Shown here piece after piece: positions 1 to 10,285 of a stretch of DNA of 64,000 nucleotides; position 1 is the first letter of the stretch; each line of letters starts with the position of its first letter. Position numbers and translations under genes: made by a program. Source of the stretch: Gloeocapsa sp. PCC 7428 (GTDB lineage: Bacteria > Cyanobacteriota > Cyanobacteriia > Cyanobacteriales > Chroococcidiopsidaceae). The stretch lies in assembly GCF_000317555.1 (NCBI RefSeq), contig NC_019745.1, forward strand, positions 372,001-436,000, given 5' to 3'. The notes beneath the pieces were generated by a model, which saw nothing but the letters and a program-made list of their open reading frames with translations, ran no database searches and was not told the origin of the DNA.

Positions 1-729
1 ACTTGCCAAGCAAAAGCGGCACATTTCAGGACAACTACGTACCACTTCCACCATGTAAATATTTTCCCACGCAGCTTTTTCGGTGACTACGGTAGAAGCA
101 GATAATGTGTTACCGCGATAAGTTTGCTTTTCTACAACGTTGGGAACTGCTGCGAGAGGTTCAATTGACTTAATCGTACCTGTAGGATCGTGATACGTAA
201 CTTCGTACAAACTGGGGATATAAACTCCTGGAACTTGTGCCAAATGTTGCAACTGAGTTGGGCGATCGCTATTGCGAACTTCTTTGTAAGCAGCAATAAA
301 ATCTCCTAGTAAATTTTCCCCATCGCCTAGCAAAATAACGTCAAAAAAATCCGCAAACGGTTCTGGGTTTGCTGTTAATACTGGACCTCCACCAAAAACG
401 AGGGGATCGCTGCTACTGCGCGCCTTTGCCCGAATCGGAATTTCTAAAGACTCAAGTAAATTGAGAATATTAACGTAATCGAGTTCCCACGACACAGAAA
501 AACCGAGTAACTCAGGATCGCGTGGTAATTGTTCGTGAATATCAGTAAATAAGCGGCTTACTTGCACATCTGACCGCATTGCTAAAGTTGCCCACACGAC
601 TTGATAACCCAGGCTAGTGATTCCCACGCTGTATTCATTGGGAAAGGCAAAAATCGTACGAATCGCATCGCTATCTGGAGTTGCTGGGTTAAATAAAAGG
701 CGTTCGTTGGCAAAAACGGAGGCAGTCAC
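1..729 (-). CDS. B12-binding domain / radical SAM protein, N-terminal part
   Basis: The reading frame is open from a GTG at 729 to the window edge, giving 243 residues of a longer protein. A TAA lies four codons upstream of the GTG with no ATG between, so GTG is the only reasonable start. The N-terminal part has the look of a cobalamin-binding-type domain (FPNEYSVGITSLGYQ, FGGGPVLTANPEPFADFFD). The last visible residues contain CPEMCRFC, a CX3CX2C radical SAM cluster motif, so the catalytic barrel continues outside the window. Family members are iron-sulfur enzymes that generate a 5'-deoxyadenosyl radical. The substrate cannot be told from this fragment. Confidence 0.75.
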   Translation of the reverse strand, partial: MTASVFANERLLFNPATPDSDAIRTIFAFPNEYSVGITSLGYQVVWATLAMRSDVQVSRLFTDIHEQLPRDPELLGFSVSWELDYVNILNLLESLEIPIRAKARSSSDPLVFGGGPVLTANPEPFADFFDVILLGDGENLLGDFIAAYKEVRNSDRPTQLQHLAQVPGVYIPSLYEVTYHDPTGTIKSIEPLAAVPNVVEKQTYRGNTLSASTVVTEKAAWENIYMVEVVRSCPEMCRFCLAS

Positions 730-760
730 TGGCGTTAATTAGCTTCATTTAGCTATTGAG

Positions 761-1015
761 TCATCTATATCTTATTTTAAGCCCTAAAATTATTAAGTTG
801 AAAATGAGTGTAATTAAGTTAGCAAGAATAATAGGTAATGCTTGTAGATAAATTCCATAAATTAACCACAAAAATACACCAGTTGAAAATATCATTAGCA
901 TCCCTAAAGAAACATCTTTAGCTGATTTAGATTGCCAGGTTTTAAATAATTGTGGGAGAAAAGCAATTGTGGTTAATGTTCCGGCTATTAGCCCTAAGAT
1001 TGAGACGAAATCCAT
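761..1015 (-). CDS. SemiSWEET / PQ-loop family small membrane transporter
   Basis: This 84-residue protein has three predicted membrane helices (about 5-23, 38-56 and 60-79) and the proline-glutamine pair of a PQ-loop motif in helix 1 (AFLPQLFKTW). That is the normal size and layout of bacterial SemiSWEETs, which act as homodimers moving small sugars across the inner membrane. The substrate is not readable from sequence. It lies about 30 bp upstream of the radical SAM gene on the same strand. No strong ribosome site is visible before the ATG. Confidence 0.85.
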   Translation of the reverse strand: MDFVSILGLIAGTLTTIAFLPQLFKTWQSKSAKDVSLGMLMIFSTGVFLWLIYGIYLQALPIILANLITLIFNLIILGLKIRYR

Positions 1016-1063
1016 TTAATTTAGTAAGTAGGTAGGCATAATTAAATATCACATACAACATTT

Positions 1064-1132
1064 ATCGGGTAATAGTTAATAGGTAATGGGTAATAGCTCC
1101 TGCTTAACCAATGACCAGTTACCAGCCCTTAA
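1064..1132. repeat. GGTAAT-type short repeat cluster
   Basis: The spacer before the SemiSWEET gene contains GGTAATAG, TTAATAGG, TAATGGGTAATAG and then the inverted form ACCAGTTACCAG. The same hexamer family recurs near 11851, 40931, 58972 and 62272. It resembles the short tandemly repeated sequences common in cyanobacterial spacers. Confidence 0.55.
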
Positions 1133-1218
1133 GTTACGTTTATTTTTACTCATTTACTTAGATAATATAAGCAAACACTTCAGGAAAAGAGAAAGCAGAG
1201 GCAGAAGTAAGCTGTTAG

Positions 1219-2130
1219 CTAAGATATGTTTTCAGTGAATTCTCTTTCTATTTCTTGAAGCGTTTGTTGCAAGTTTTCTGAGTGCAACCAACCAACAAAG
1301 CCACTGTAGAGACATTTACCTTCGGGACAACTGACGAAAACGTGATCTATTCCTAATAAATTTTTCCAAGTACAAATAGAAATCCCATTTTCTAAAGTAA
1401 AGCAAACTTGGGCTTTGCTAAAGTCTCGATGATGCGCGTCTGTGATACCAGAAACGAGTTGCAAACGCTGAATGAGTAAGTCAGTTAATTCAGGTTCGGA
1501 AATGTCGCTTAGTGTTTTTTCGCTAGTCCAAAAATCTTGAATGACAGTTGTAACATCCGAGTGATGGCGCATAATTGCGTGCGATAAGCCAGGAAGTAAA
1601 ACAAACTGGGCATTGCGAAACTTAGTTGAACCTATCGGAATTGTGCCATCGCTACCGTTGTCAAAATCTCCGGCAATGATTAACGTGGGGATCGCTTTGG
1701 CGATCGCTTCGGCAATTTCTCGGCGATTTTTGCCTAAGTCGCGTGCAATACCTACTCCCAAACTTAGGGGATCAAGTAATCTTGCTAAGTCTGCCCCTCC
1801 GATAGGTGATGCGATTAGCACTAATGATTCTACTCTTGACCACCATTCGGGATGACGATTGAGGACTTCAAGCCAAATTAATCCTCCCATCGAATGACCA
1901 ATAATCCGGATAGGCGTGTTTGGATATCGCGAATTGGTTTCAATCGCAATTTTTTCGACCGCCGCGATTAAAGGTTCAATGCGCAACCAAGTATTGATAA
2001 AACCCAAACTGGGGGAGACAACAAGTGTTTTTGGAGTTGCGAGACGATTTGCTAATGATGCGATCGCCTTACCTGTATCCGCCCATCCGTGTTGGGCATA
2101 AAGGATAAAATCTGGTTTATCAATTGGCAT
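1219..2130 (-). CDS. alpha/beta hydrolase, lipase-like
   Basis: This is a 303-residue single-domain hydrolase with the nucleophile elbow GHSMGG near residue 93, an oxyanion-type HGW motif near the N-terminus and a likely catalytic histidine in GLSHAIMRHH. ATG 2130 is preferred over an in-frame TTG nine bases upstream. The C-terminal 80 residues go beyond the core fold and are not recognised. It probably hydrolyses an ester or lipid, but no substrate can be assigned. Both neighbours are on the same strand but about 60 bp and 200 bp away, so an operon is uncertain. Confidence 0.7.
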   Translation of the reverse strand: MPIDKPDFILYAQHGWADTGKAIASLANRLATPKTLVVSPSLGFINTWLRIEPLIAAVEKIAIETNSRYPNTPIRIIGHSMGGLIWLEVLNRHPEWWSRVESLVLIASPIGGADLARLLDPLSLGVGIARDLGKNRREIAEAIAKAIPTLIIAGDFDNGSDGTIPIGSTKFRNAQFVLLPGLSHAIMRHHSDVTTVIQDFWTSEKTLSDISEPELTDLLIQRLQLVSGITDAHHRDFSKAQVCFTLENGISICTWKNLLGIDHVFVSCPEGKCLYSGFVGWLHSENLQQTLQEIEREFTENIS

Positions 2131-2191
2131 TGTGTGCAAAAAAGTTATCTGCCCAGTGCTATATTAACAATCTTTAATATAGTTAGACTTT

Positions 2192-3064
2192 TCAATTTCT
2201 TTCGTATTTACCCAACCCTGATATTGGGATTAGCCGTTCAGTGAGTAATAGCTGATCTAGATTATCTATTAAACAATTGATGTTGTAGAGAATCTTACTA
2301 TCCATTGATAATGAACCCAGAAGATTTTTCAAATCAATCTCAAAAGATTTTGGTAATTTCTTGCATAAAGATTTAGCAAATTGTACCAAGCGTTTTTCTC
2401 CTGGATGAGGTAGATAATTAACTGCAAAAATAATATCAAAATAACTTGCGACTAATGCCGCTACACGATGATTAATACTCACAAAGTCACTACGACTTAT
2501 AGCTAATTTTATTTGGTGTGTATAAGCTGAGATGTGCTGGCGGAGAATTGGGTAATTTTTAGCAACGATCGCACGTCTTAATTCTTCGGGATACGGTTGC
2601 AAAGCTTGATGTTGCAGATGTTTGAACCAACCATCGCGATCGTACACAGGATGTGATTTCAAAATATTCCACCACAGACAGGTTGAATAGCCGACAGATG
2701 CTTGGTGATTGACTAAAATGCTTTCTAACTGTTTTTCTATCCAATTAGGCGTCCTGTACATCACATCAACACCACATCCGGTAGCTGTATCAATCCATTC
2801 ATCACCAGGTTCCCAAAATTGATTATTAATTTCTATCCGAGTTGCAAATTTGTTGGCAATATCAGCACGAACATTTGTAGGAATTTCTGTGGTTGTATAG
2901 ACGTAAAAATCAAAGTCAGACAATTCATCAGCCAATTCGTTGATTTGCGATCCAGCCAATGCAATTGCAATAACTTGTGGCAAAGCACTAAATTCAGCAA
3001 CAATTTTTTGCGCCAATTCTGGTACTTCTTGCGGATGCTCAATCAGCCCATGTTTTTCCTGCAT
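2192..3064 (-). CDS. nucleotidyltransferase-fold protein
   Basis: This 290-residue protein has an N-terminal polymerase-beta-like fold with the metal-binding signature: a GS pair (LAGSQINE) followed by DFDFYVY with two aspartates about ten residues later. The remaining 200 residues are mostly helical, as in DUF4037-like or aminoglycoside-adenylyltransferase-like proteins. Such enzymes transfer a nucleotide to a small molecule or macromolecule. The target is unknown here. ATG 3064 is preferred over an upstream in-frame TTG at 3076. Confidence 0.6.
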   Translation of the reverse strand: MQEKHGLIEHPQEVPELAQKIVAEFSALPQVIAIALAGSQINELADELSDFDFYVYTTTEIPTNVRADIANKFATRIEINNQFWEPGDEWIDTATGCGVDVMYRTPNWIEKQLESILVNHQASVGYSTCLWWNILKSHPVYDRDGWFKHLQHQALQPYPEELRRAIVAKNYPILRQHISAYTHQIKLAISRSDFVSINHRVAALVASYFDIIFAVNYLPHPGEKRLVQFAKSLCKKLPKSFEIDLKNLLGSLSMDSKILYNINCLIDNLDQLLLTERLIPISGLGKYERN

Positions 3065-3137
3065 TTTTAAGGTCAAGCATATAAACTGCTAAGTTATGTC
3101 AGGATAATTTGATATTTTGCGCTTGTTAACCGACGAA

Positions 3138-4232
3138 TTAATTTGTTAACACTTTACACTGTCCTTGATGGCGCAATAGATGATCGCACAGCACCAAAGC
3201 TACCATTGCTTCTACCATAGGTACAGCACGGGGTAACACGCAGGGATCGTGTCTTCCTTTAGCCGCCAATAACGTATCTTCACCTTCACGAGTAACCGTA
3301 CGCTGTTCCTTGCGAATCGTCGCTGTCGGTTTAAACGCTACCCGCAAAACGATATTTTCCCCGTTAGAAATTCCTCCCTGAATGCCCCCTGAACGATTTG
3401 TGAGAGTACGTACTTCGCCGCGTTCATCGGTGTAGAACTCGTCATTGTGTTCGCTACCCGTTAGCAGCGTACCGGCAAAACCAGAACCGATTTCAAAACC
3501 TTTAGACGCAGGTAAAGACATCACGCCTTTAGCAATATCAGCTTCTAGTTTGTCAAAAACAGGTTCTCCCAAACCTTTAGGGACATTCCGCGCCACACAT
3601 TCCACAACCCCACCGATTGAATCTCCCTGACGCCCAATTTGTTCGATATGTTCGATCATGCGTTCGGCACATTCCGCATCAGGACAGCGGACGATATTAC
3701 TTTCAACTTGTGCGGTCGTTACCGTATTGGGATCGATAACGCCTTCTAAATCTTTGATGCGTTTGACGTAACCAATAATTTCAACACCAGCCACCGCGAA
3801 CAGAATTTTTTTGGCGATCGCACCAGCGGCGACTCTCCCGATTGTCTCGCGGGCAGAAGATCTACCACCACCTTGCCAGTTACGAATGCCATATTTTGCA
3901 TCATAAGTCGCATCCGCGTGTGATGGACGGTACTTTTGCGCCATTTCATCGTAGTCTTGCGGGCGAGTATCTTTGTTACGGACTAAAATTGCGATCGGTG
4001 TTCCCAAGGTTTTGCCTTCAAACACGCCTGATAGAATCTCGCACGTATCTGCTTCTTTGCGCGGTGTGGTAATTTTGCTTTGACCTGGACGCCTGCGGTC
4101 GAGTTCTTGCTGAATTTCTGCGGCAGAAATTTCTAGGCGCGGTGGACAACCATCAATCACTACCCCAACGCCACCGCCGTGAGATTCGCCAAAGGTTGTT
4201 ACCCGAAATAATTGTCCAAAAGTATTACCCAT
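3138..4232 (-). CDS. aroC: chorismate synthase
   Basis: AroC converts 5-enolpyruvylshikimate-3-phosphate to chorismate, the last shared step of aromatic amino acid and quinone synthesis, and needs reduced FMN. The 364-residue protein has the normal length. It begins [21 protein letters not shown] with the N-terminal signature histidine at 18. It also carries [11 protein letters not shown] in the middle, [13 protein letters not shown] and the late [17 protein letters not shown] block. All family landmarks are intact. The gene is followed after about 70 bp by the nucleotidyltransferase gene and diverges from ftsQ across a 466-bp spacer. Confidence 0.97.
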   Translation of the reverse strand: MGNTFGQLFRVTTFGESHGGGVGVVIDGCPPRLEISAAEIQQELDRRRPGQSKITTPRKEADTCEILSGVFEGKTLGTPIAILVRNKDTRPQDYDEMAQKYRPSHADATYDAKYGIRNWQGGGRSSARETIGRVAAGAIAKKILFAVAGVEIIGYVKRIKDLEGVIDPNTVTTAQVESNIVRCPDAECAERMIEHIEQIGRQGDSIGGVVECVARNVPKGLGEPVFDKLEADIAKGVMSLPASKGFEIGSGFAGTLLTGSEHNDEFYTDERGEVRTLTNRSGGIQGGISNGENIVLRVAFKPTATIRKEQRTVTREGEDTLLAAKGRHDPCVLPRAVPMVEAMVALVLCDHLLRHQGQCKVLTN

Positions 4233-4698
4233 AGTGTTGGGGTGAATGATGTTTTTACCAAACTTAAAGATATCAAGATTTTACTGCTTAGTTTGGGTGT
4301 CTTGCTGGTTAGCTATGAGACAGTATACGCATTTCCTCTCATATGCATGGAAGTCTTAGTAGCTTGTGCGCCTTCCTAACTTGTCTAGGAAAACGGCATA
4401 GGCATTCGTGCCAAATACCGCAAAATTACTGAATGACCAGCAGCGATCGCAAATTAAATTCAGTGGTTTTACCGTAGACACTCTATGACAACTTCCACAA
4501 AAGTGATACTCACGACGCAATAATCATGTCAAAAGCATCATCAACGTTAATAAATACTTAAAGTTTTCTTGTACGGTGCATCAGTTTTGTTTTGTTATGA
4601 ACTTTGCATCGTCTCATACAAGATCTAAAATATCCAGAACGATATGCAAAGGTTGAAACACGAGTTATCTTTTGTAGAACTGCTAGTAGTGAGGTAGG
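4233..4698. other. aroC-ftsQ divergent spacer, no gene seen
   Basis: This region should hold promoters for both aroC and ftsQ. A short inverted repeat (TATGAGA at 4313, TCTCATA at 4336) and one HIP1-like site near 4444 are visible. No convincing reading frame or RNA gene was found. Confidence 0.4.
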
Positions 4699-5541
4699 AT
4701 GACCAGCATCGAATCAGTTTCTCGCTCGGACTTAGAGCAAAGACGAAAAATGTTGCGTACTCACAGACGCCTCAAAATGTTACACGCTGCATGGCAAACA
4801 TTGGCAGTTGGTGGAATCCTCGGTGGCTTAGTTTGGGCTACGACTCGACCGATTTGGGTATTACGCGAGTCTGGACAAGTGACGATCGAAGGAAACCAAC
4901 TCCTTGCAACACAAGCAATTAAATCATTGTTACCAATTACCTACCCACAGTCATTATTGCGAATTCAACCTGAAGCGATCGCCAAAACGCTGGAATCGCA
5001 ACCCACGATCGCCGATGCAAATGTGACGCGCGAATTGTTTCCCCCAAGTTTACGCGTCCAAGTTACCGAAAGAATTCCGGTGGCGATCGCCTACATTAGA
5101 CCACCCCAAACTGTGACAACCGACACGCAAGCTAACATGGGATTTGTCGATGCGCAGGGAGTGTGGATTCCTTTTCAAACTTATGCTGCCCAATCTACAA
5201 ATTTGAAACTACCACAATTAAAAGTCATTGGTCCCTGGGAACGTTATCAGTCTTATTGGGCTTCAGTATATCAAGGTGTTAGTCGTAGCCCTGTTAAAAT
5301 AACCGAAATTGACTGTCAAGATCCTACGAATATTATTCTTAAAACTGAATTAGGAATTGTGCATCTTGGTGCCTATAGTTCGAGACTCAATCAGCAACTA
5401 CAAGTCCTCGATCAAATGCGGCAACTTCCTCAACAATTAAATCCTAGTCAAATTGCCTACATTGATATCTCTAATCCTGATACGCCTACAGTACAAATGA
5501 ACCAATTAGAAACGGTTAATCCTGATACGCCACAGCAGTGA
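4699..5541 (+). CDS. ftsQ: cell division protein FtsQ
   Basis: FtsQ is a bitopic inner-membrane protein linking early and late parts of the divisome. The 280 residues show a basic cytoplasmic N-terminus, one membrane helix at about 32-48, a POTRA domain starting near the segment VTIEGNQLLATQAIKSLLP, and the beta-rich FtsQ C-terminal domain. The motif LRVQVTERIPVA is typical of the POTRA/FtsQ joint. It lies upstream of ftsZ on the same strand, the usual cyanobacterial order, although 865 bp separate them. Confidence 0.92.
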   Translation: MTSIESVSRSDLEQRRKMLRTHRRLKMLHAAWQTLAVGGILGGLVWATTRPIWVLRESGQVTIEGNQLLATQAIKSLLPITYPQSLLRIQPEAIAKTLESQPTIADANVTRELFPPSLRVQVTERIPVAIAYIRPPQTVTTDTQANMGFVDAQGVWIPFQTYAAQSTNLKLPQLKVIGPWERYQSYWASVYQGVSRSPVKITEIDCQDPTNIILKTELGIVHLGAYSSRLNQQLQVLDQMRQLPQQLNPSQIAYIDISNPDTPTVQMNQLETVNPDTPQQ

Positions 5542-6406
5542 GGTTGGTGCCAATATTGTCGAGATATATGAGCAGAGTTTTTGCGTTTTTCTACCTGCAA
5601 TGTTCCTCAAAGTTTAGAGCGAACTATCTTGTAAACCAAGCATAGTAAACTTATTTAAAAAGTTTTAATACTGACAAATTTATGATTAAAATTATTATTT
5701 GTTAAAGTAAAAAGAGTTGATTATGTTTAAAAACAACATAGCTAATATGCATTTTTGTATTTTTTAATTAAATTGATGAGAAGGATAGTGTAGGCTATTT
5801 CTTAGGCAGCATATCGCCTTCTCAATTGTCGAAAGCCCCTCGGCGGTCGTGAAAACTGTGTAGCAGTGCATGAAAAAGTAAAAGGTATTTGCAAGCGAAA
5901 CTAACTACATGACAAGATTTTACAGAAAATTTAATGAACTAACCACCAACTCATCGCCAATTAAAGTAGCGGGGAAATCCCACTAGCAAACTCGTTCCAT
6001 CGAAACTATCAGCGCTACACTTTAGATTGAAAAGTAAATAATCTATAAAGGTGAATTTATTAATTCTATTAATTACGCGCAACCCAATCAATTGCCAAAA
6101 CTTAATATGCCGCCTTGAGTATTTGGCAAAGAGATTTGCTATTTACCAGCAAACCCAATATTATAAATTCGATTAGGAACACCAACGAGAAGAACTAGCA
6201 ATCTGTATACATTACGATTTTTATAAAGAACTGCATCAATTGGATTGCTGTATTGACTCTATTTTAAACCAGTAACAATAGTAATTCCTTGCGATAGAGC
6301 GACATCTACAGTCATACCGAAGATCGATGGCAGAGTCAGAGGCGGTCAACCTATAGTAGACTCTTAGCCAAATCACATCTAAAAAGTTGTTTACATATCC
6401 TTGTTC
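5542..6406. other. long AT-rich ftsQ-ftsZ spacer
   Basis: There are 865 bases without a supportable gene. The first half is very AT-rich, followed by a GC-richer stretch near 5811-5850 that could be transcribed. Several ftsZ promoters may sit here, but no consensus element was clear by eye. Confidence 0.4.
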
Positions 6407-7684
6407 ATGCCAATGGTGCTTAATAGTAAAAGAGAGCCTACGGATAAAAGCTCACAATCGACAGGACAGCCAAGCTATTCGCTGACTGTCAACTCGAACA
6501 ATCCTTTTAACTCCTCAGGGATTCATTTTGGACAAAATTACGATTCCAAAGGAATTCCTGAACCAGACGGTCAATTCGATGATATTGTGCCAGGTCGAGT
6601 CGCCAATATTAAAGTTATCGGTGTTGGTGGTGGTGGTGGCAATGCAGTTAACCGGATGATTGCCAGCGAAGTCAGTGGCATTGAGTTTTGGTCAATCAAT
6701 ACAGATGCCCAAGCTTTAACAAATACGTCGGCGACTCGGCGATTACAAATAGGACAAAAGTTGACACGCGGTTTAGGTGCAGGTGGTAATCCCGCGATCG
6801 GTCAAAAAGCTGCCGAGGAATCTCGCGAGGAAATTGCTGCGGCTTTAGAAAATGCTGACCTTGTTTTTATTACCGCAGGTATGGGTGGCGGAACAGGAAC
6901 AGGTGCAGCACCAATCGTGGCAGAAGTTGCCAAAGAATTAGGCGCATTGACTGTCGGAGTAATTACGCGTCCTTTTATGTTTGAAGGGCGGCGGCGTACC
7001 TCACAAGCCGAACAAGGTATCGAAGCACTTCAAAGCCGCGTAGATACACTAATTGTTATCCCCAACGACAAACTGCTTTCTGTGATCTCAGAACAAACAC
7101 CTGTACAAGAAGCTTTTCGGATTGCGGATGATATCCTCCGGCAAGGCGTACAAGGAATTTCTGATATTATTACAATCCCAGGATTAGTTAACGTTGACTT
7201 TGCAGATGTCCGCGCTATTATGGCAGACGCGGGTTCAGCATTGATGGGAATTGGTATTGGTTCTGGCAAATCGCGCGCTAGAGAAGCCGCCAACGCAGCA
7301 ATTTCCTCACCTCTGCTCGAATCTTCGATTGAAGGAGCTAAAGGCGTTGTTTTTAATATTACTGGTGGTCACGATTTAACTTTACACGAAGTCAATGCCG
7401 CAGCTGAGACTATCTATGAAGTCGTAGACCCTAATGCCAATATTATTTTTGGTGCAGTTATCGACGAAAAACTACAAGGTGAAATACGAATTACAGTAAT
7501 TGCTACAGGATTTTCTACAGAAACTGGTGCTGAACCGCAAGCGAGTACGCGAGTCGTCTCGAAGCCACAACCACAAGCCACACCGAGCGCGCCATCTTCT
7601 CCCACAATTGAGATAGAAACAGTAGAAAAGCCAGGTTTGGATATTCCTGAGTTTCTCCAAAGAAGGCGCAATCCTCGGTCTTGA
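6407..7684 (+). CDS. ftsZ: cell division GTPase FtsZ
   Basis: FtsZ polymerises with GTP into the Z ring at mid-cell. The protein has an N-terminal extension of roughly 60 residues typical of cyanobacteria. Next come the nucleotide-binding start [15 protein letters not shown], the tubulin signature GGGTGTG, a synergy (T7-loop) region containing NVDFADVR, and the conserved C-terminal peptide [10 protein letters not shown] that binds FtsA/ZipN-type partners. In-frame starts are TTG 6401, ATG 6407 and ATG 6413, and none has a clear ribosome site. I chose the first ATG, giving 425 residues. The gene converges with gshB, whose stop codon is 28 bp away. Confidence 0.97.
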   Translation: MPMVLNSKREPTDKSSQSTGQPSYSLTVNSNNPFNSSGIHFGQNYDSKGIPEPDGQFDDIVPGRVANIKVIGVGGGGGNAVNRMIASEVSGIEFWSINTDAQALTNTSATRRLQIGQKLTRGLGAGGNPAIGQKAAEESREEIAAALENADLVFITAGMGGGTGTGAAPIVAEVAKELGALTVGVITRPFMFEGRRRTSQAEQGIEALQSRVDTLIVIPNDKLLSVISEQTPVQEAFRIADDILRQGVQGISDIITIPGLVNVDFADVRAIMADAGSALMGIGIGSGKSRAREAANAAISSPLLESSIEGAKGVVFNITGGHDLTLHEVNAAAETIYEVVDPNANIIFGAVIDEKLQGEIRITVIATGFSTETGAEPQASTRVVSKPQPQATPSAPSSPTIEIETVEKPGLDIPEFLQRRRNPRS

Positions 7685-7693
7685 GGCAAAGCG

Positions 7694-7714
7694 TAGACGT
7701 TAAAGCCACGTCTA
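7694..7714. terminator. possible bidirectional hairpin between ftsZ and gshB
   Basis: A perfect 7-bp inverted repeat (TAGACGT, 7-base loop, ACGTCTA) lies between the convergent genes and overlaps the gshB stop codon. There is no strong T-tract, so termination is only a guess. Confidence 0.35.
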
Positions 7715-8683
7715 TGCCCGCACCGCTTTTAACTCCAACCACTGAATCACCTGTTCGCCTAAGCGAGTACCCTCTAGACGATCAATTTCCCGAATGCCCG
7801 TAGGACTTGTGACGTTGACTTCGGTAAGGTAGCCGCCAATCACATCGATCCCCACAAAATATAAGCCGTCTTGGTGCAATTTCTTGGCAATATCGGCGCA
7901 CATAGATTGTTCGCGTTCGGTAATGCCAATTTGAGCTACAGTCCCACCTGCTGCCATATTGTTGCGAAACTCATTTCCCGACGAAAGTCGATTGAGTGCG
8001 CCAATAGGTTTACCGTTAAGGAGAATAATCCTTTTGTCGCCTTCTTTGGCAGCGGGTAAGTAAGTTTGTACCATAACGGGTACGCTGCCTTGCAAGGTAC
8101 TTAACTCAACCATCGAGTTAAAATTGCGATCGCCTGCTTCTAAATACAGAATTCCTTCTCCGGCTTTATTTCCCAAAGGTTTCAGAATTGCTGCGCCTTG
8201 TGCCTCGACAAACTCGCGAATTGTTTGTTTATTAGAACTGACAATTGTTTCTGGAATCCAGTCGCTAAATTGCAGCGCGTACATCTTTTCGTTAGCTGCC
8301 CTGATTCCTTGGGGATCATTGATAACTAAGGTTTTCGCAGAATCGATATAATCTAAAATGTATGTCGCATAAAGGTAGGAAACCGTTACCGGCGGATCAG
8401 TACGCATGAAAACAGCATCCATACTTTCTAAAGGGGCGAAAGTGCGATCGCTCAACTCAAACCAGGGATTCTCCACAACCCATCGACCTTGCGCGAGTTG
8501 GACAGGTTTTAGCTGCACGCGTTCTAATACAGCCCAAGCTTTACCTGCGACGACACTTAACAAGTTTGCTTGAGTTATCCAAACAGAATGACCTAACGCT
8601 TGTGCGGCTTCCATCAAGGCGACGCTCGTATCATGTCCTGGATCGAGCCGTGCAATGGGATCAATAATAAAGGCAAGTTTCAT
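7712..8683 (-). CDS. gshB: glutathione synthetase
   Basis: GshB ligates glycine to gamma-glutamylcysteine using ATP in the cytoplasm. The 323-residue length is normal. The ATP-grasp fold is shown by FIIDPIARLDPGHDTS at the N-terminus, MRTDPPVTVSYLYATY, KPLGNKAGEGI in the ATP-binding centre, NNMAAGGT, and the metal-binding end GIDVIGGYLTEVNVTSP. The upstream gene grxC ends 7 bp before it, so both steps of thiol handling are probably on one mRNA. Confidence 0.96.
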   Translation of the reverse strand: MKLAFIIDPIARLDPGHDTSVALMEAAQALGHSVWITQANLLSVVAGKAWAVLERVQLKPVQLAQGRWVVENPWFELSDRTFAPLESMDAVFMRTDPPVTVSYLYATYILDYIDSAKTLVINDPQGIRAANEKMYALQFSDWIPETIVSSNKQTIREFVEAQGAAILKPLGNKAGEGILYLEAGDRNFNSMVELSTLQGSVPVMVQTYLPAAKEGDKRIILLNGKPIGALNRLSSGNEFRNNMAAGGTVAQIGITEREQSMCADIAKKLHQDGLYFVGIDVIGGYLTEVNVTSPTGIREIDRLEGTRLGEQVIQWLELKAVRA

Positions 8684-8690
8684 CGCTTTT

Positions 8691-8951
8691 TTATGCTGCT
8701 AATAGTTGATCGAGCTTGCCTTGAAATTCCAATTCGTACAAGTCGTCACAGCCGCCGATATGATGGTCATTAATAAAAATCTGCGGTACCGAACGTCTAC
8801 CATTCGCGCGTTTTGCCATCTGCGATCGCGCTGTCTCATCACCATCAATCACATATTCTGTAAACTCAACGCCTTTCTCTTTAAGCAAAGCTTTGGCGCG
8901 AATACAAAAAGGGCATCGGCTCCATGTGTAAATTTCAATGTTAGGATTCAT
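8691..8951 (-). CDS. grxC: glutaredoxin 3 (GrxC type)
   Basis: This 86-residue dithiol glutaredoxin carries the redox motif CPFC, a variant of the usual CPYC, at the end of the first strand. It also has the conserved RSVPQIFIN cis-proline segment and GGCDDLYELE, which bind glutathione. It reduces disulfides and glutathione mixed disulfides. ATG 8951 is chosen over a TTG at 8963 because GGAAGAG stands just before the ATG. It is the first gene of a grxC-gshB pair. Confidence 0.94.
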   Translation of the reverse strand: MNPNIEIYTWSRCPFCIRAKALLKEKGVEFTEYVIDGDETARSQMAKRANGRRSVPQIFINDHHIGGCDDLYELEFQGKLDQLLAA

Positions 8952-9127
8952 AAGCTCTTCCAAGGTTGAAACAAAAACCGCTAAGTAATAATTCTTAAAC
9001 TTTATTTTAAACTGTGTCAGATGCGGTAAGTGGGGATCAATTAATCAAAAAAGAGAGTAGGATTCATGCTAGTTCACTGCATGAGAGCTAAAAATAAACT
9101 CTCCCCTGCACCGATGCTCTGTAAAAA

Positions 9128-10216
9128 CTACGACTCCTCGGCTTCTTGGTAAAGTTGCTCTAGCGCTTGATGTTGAGTCCGTCGTGAATGCTGCCGATAT
9201 TTTGTGTCTAGCTTGGGTTCGTATTGTCTTTTACCGCGCTTCGTTTTCAGTTTCAAACTCGACTCAGGATCAGCTTGCTGATTGATGTGTTCTTGGTACG
9301 CGATCGCTTCCTCTAGAAAAGCTAAATAATGCTCGTAGCGTTCCCAATCACCGCGCACTGCACAATTAGGCTCATCACGGTGTAAACAATCGCTAAATTG
9401 ACAACTTTGTTGCACTAACCGCTGTCGGATCTCTGGAAAATAATTTGCTAACTCGTGTGGGTAACACGTCAAATCCGGTTGATTAAACCCAGGAGTATCT
9501 GCGAGTAATCCGCCGTCAGGTAATGTAAAGAGTTCTACATGACGAGTCGTATGTCGCCCGCGACTTAGTTTTCCAGAAACCTCGTTGGTACGCAGGTGAA
9601 CTGTCGGAATCAAAGCATTAATCAAACTTGATTTTCCCACCCCCGAAGGTCCAGCCACCGCAGAAATACGCAGTTTGAGCAGATCGCGTACTTCTGAGAT
9701 ACCGATTCCATCACGTATGCTGATCAATACGGGTTGATAGCCCCATTGCTGTAAGCGATCGCGCCATTGTTGCTGTTGTTCCAGCGTCAGTAAATCGCTT
9801 TTGTTAAAACATAAACGTACGCCGAGTCCTGTAGATTCAGCTTTCACCAAAAAGCGACTCAGTTGGTAGGGTTCTAGGGGTGGTTCTGCTAAAGCAAAAA
9901 CCAAGAGAATTTGCTCAGCATTCGCGATTGGCGGACGATCCAATTGTGATTTTCGCGGCAAAACACCTGCGATCGCGCCTCTACCACCCGCCCAATCAGG
10001 TTCCACAATTTCGACGCGATCGCCTACCATAACTTGCTGTCCTAGTTTCTTCAGCCGCGCCCGCCGCGTACATAACAGAAGAGATGAGGGGTGCAAAGAG
10101 TGCGGCGAGGGGTCTAAACGTACTTGGTAGTAGTTCGCTTGAACTGCTACTACTGTACCTCTTAACGGTGCATCAGCGTCATTAAGCCTCTCGTTTGATG
10201 TCACTTCATTGCTCAT
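9128..10216 (-). CDS. rsgA: ribosome small-subunit-dependent GTPase A
   Basis: RsgA is a circularly permuted GTPase that checks and releases late 30S assembly intermediates. The G motifs occur in the permuted order expected: FNKSDLL (G4), then GPSGVGKSSLIN (G1), then DTPGF (G3). An N-terminal OB fold (about 18-75) and a C-terminal zinc site (CQFSDCLHRDEPNC) complete the family layout. At 362 residues it has a basic, glutamine-rich tail of about 60 residues. It lies 69 bp downstream of the TusA-like gene on the same strand. Confidence 0.95.
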   Translation of the reverse strand: MSNEVTSNERLNDADAPLRGTVVAVQANYYQVRLDPSPHSLHPSSLLLCTRRARLKKLGQQVMVGDRVEIVEPDWAGGRGAIAGVLPRKSQLDRPPIANAEQILLVFALAEPPLEPYQLSRFLVKAESTGLGVRLCFNKSDLLTLEQQQQWRDRLQQWGYQPVLISIRDGIGISEVRDLLKLRISAVAGPSGVGKSSLINALIPTVHLRTNEVSGKLSRGRHTTRHVELFTLPDGGLLADTPGFNQPDLTCYPHELANYFPEIRQRLVQQSCQFSDCLHRDEPNCAVRGDWERYEHYLAFLEEAIAYQEHINQQADPESSLKLKTKRGKRQYEPKLDTKYRQHSRRTQHQALEQLYQEAEES

Positions 10217-10285
10217 TCAATCGTCAAGAAATGCCAGCACAATCTTGACATAGGCATAAAAATATGGTAAAGAGTCTCTTCATTT

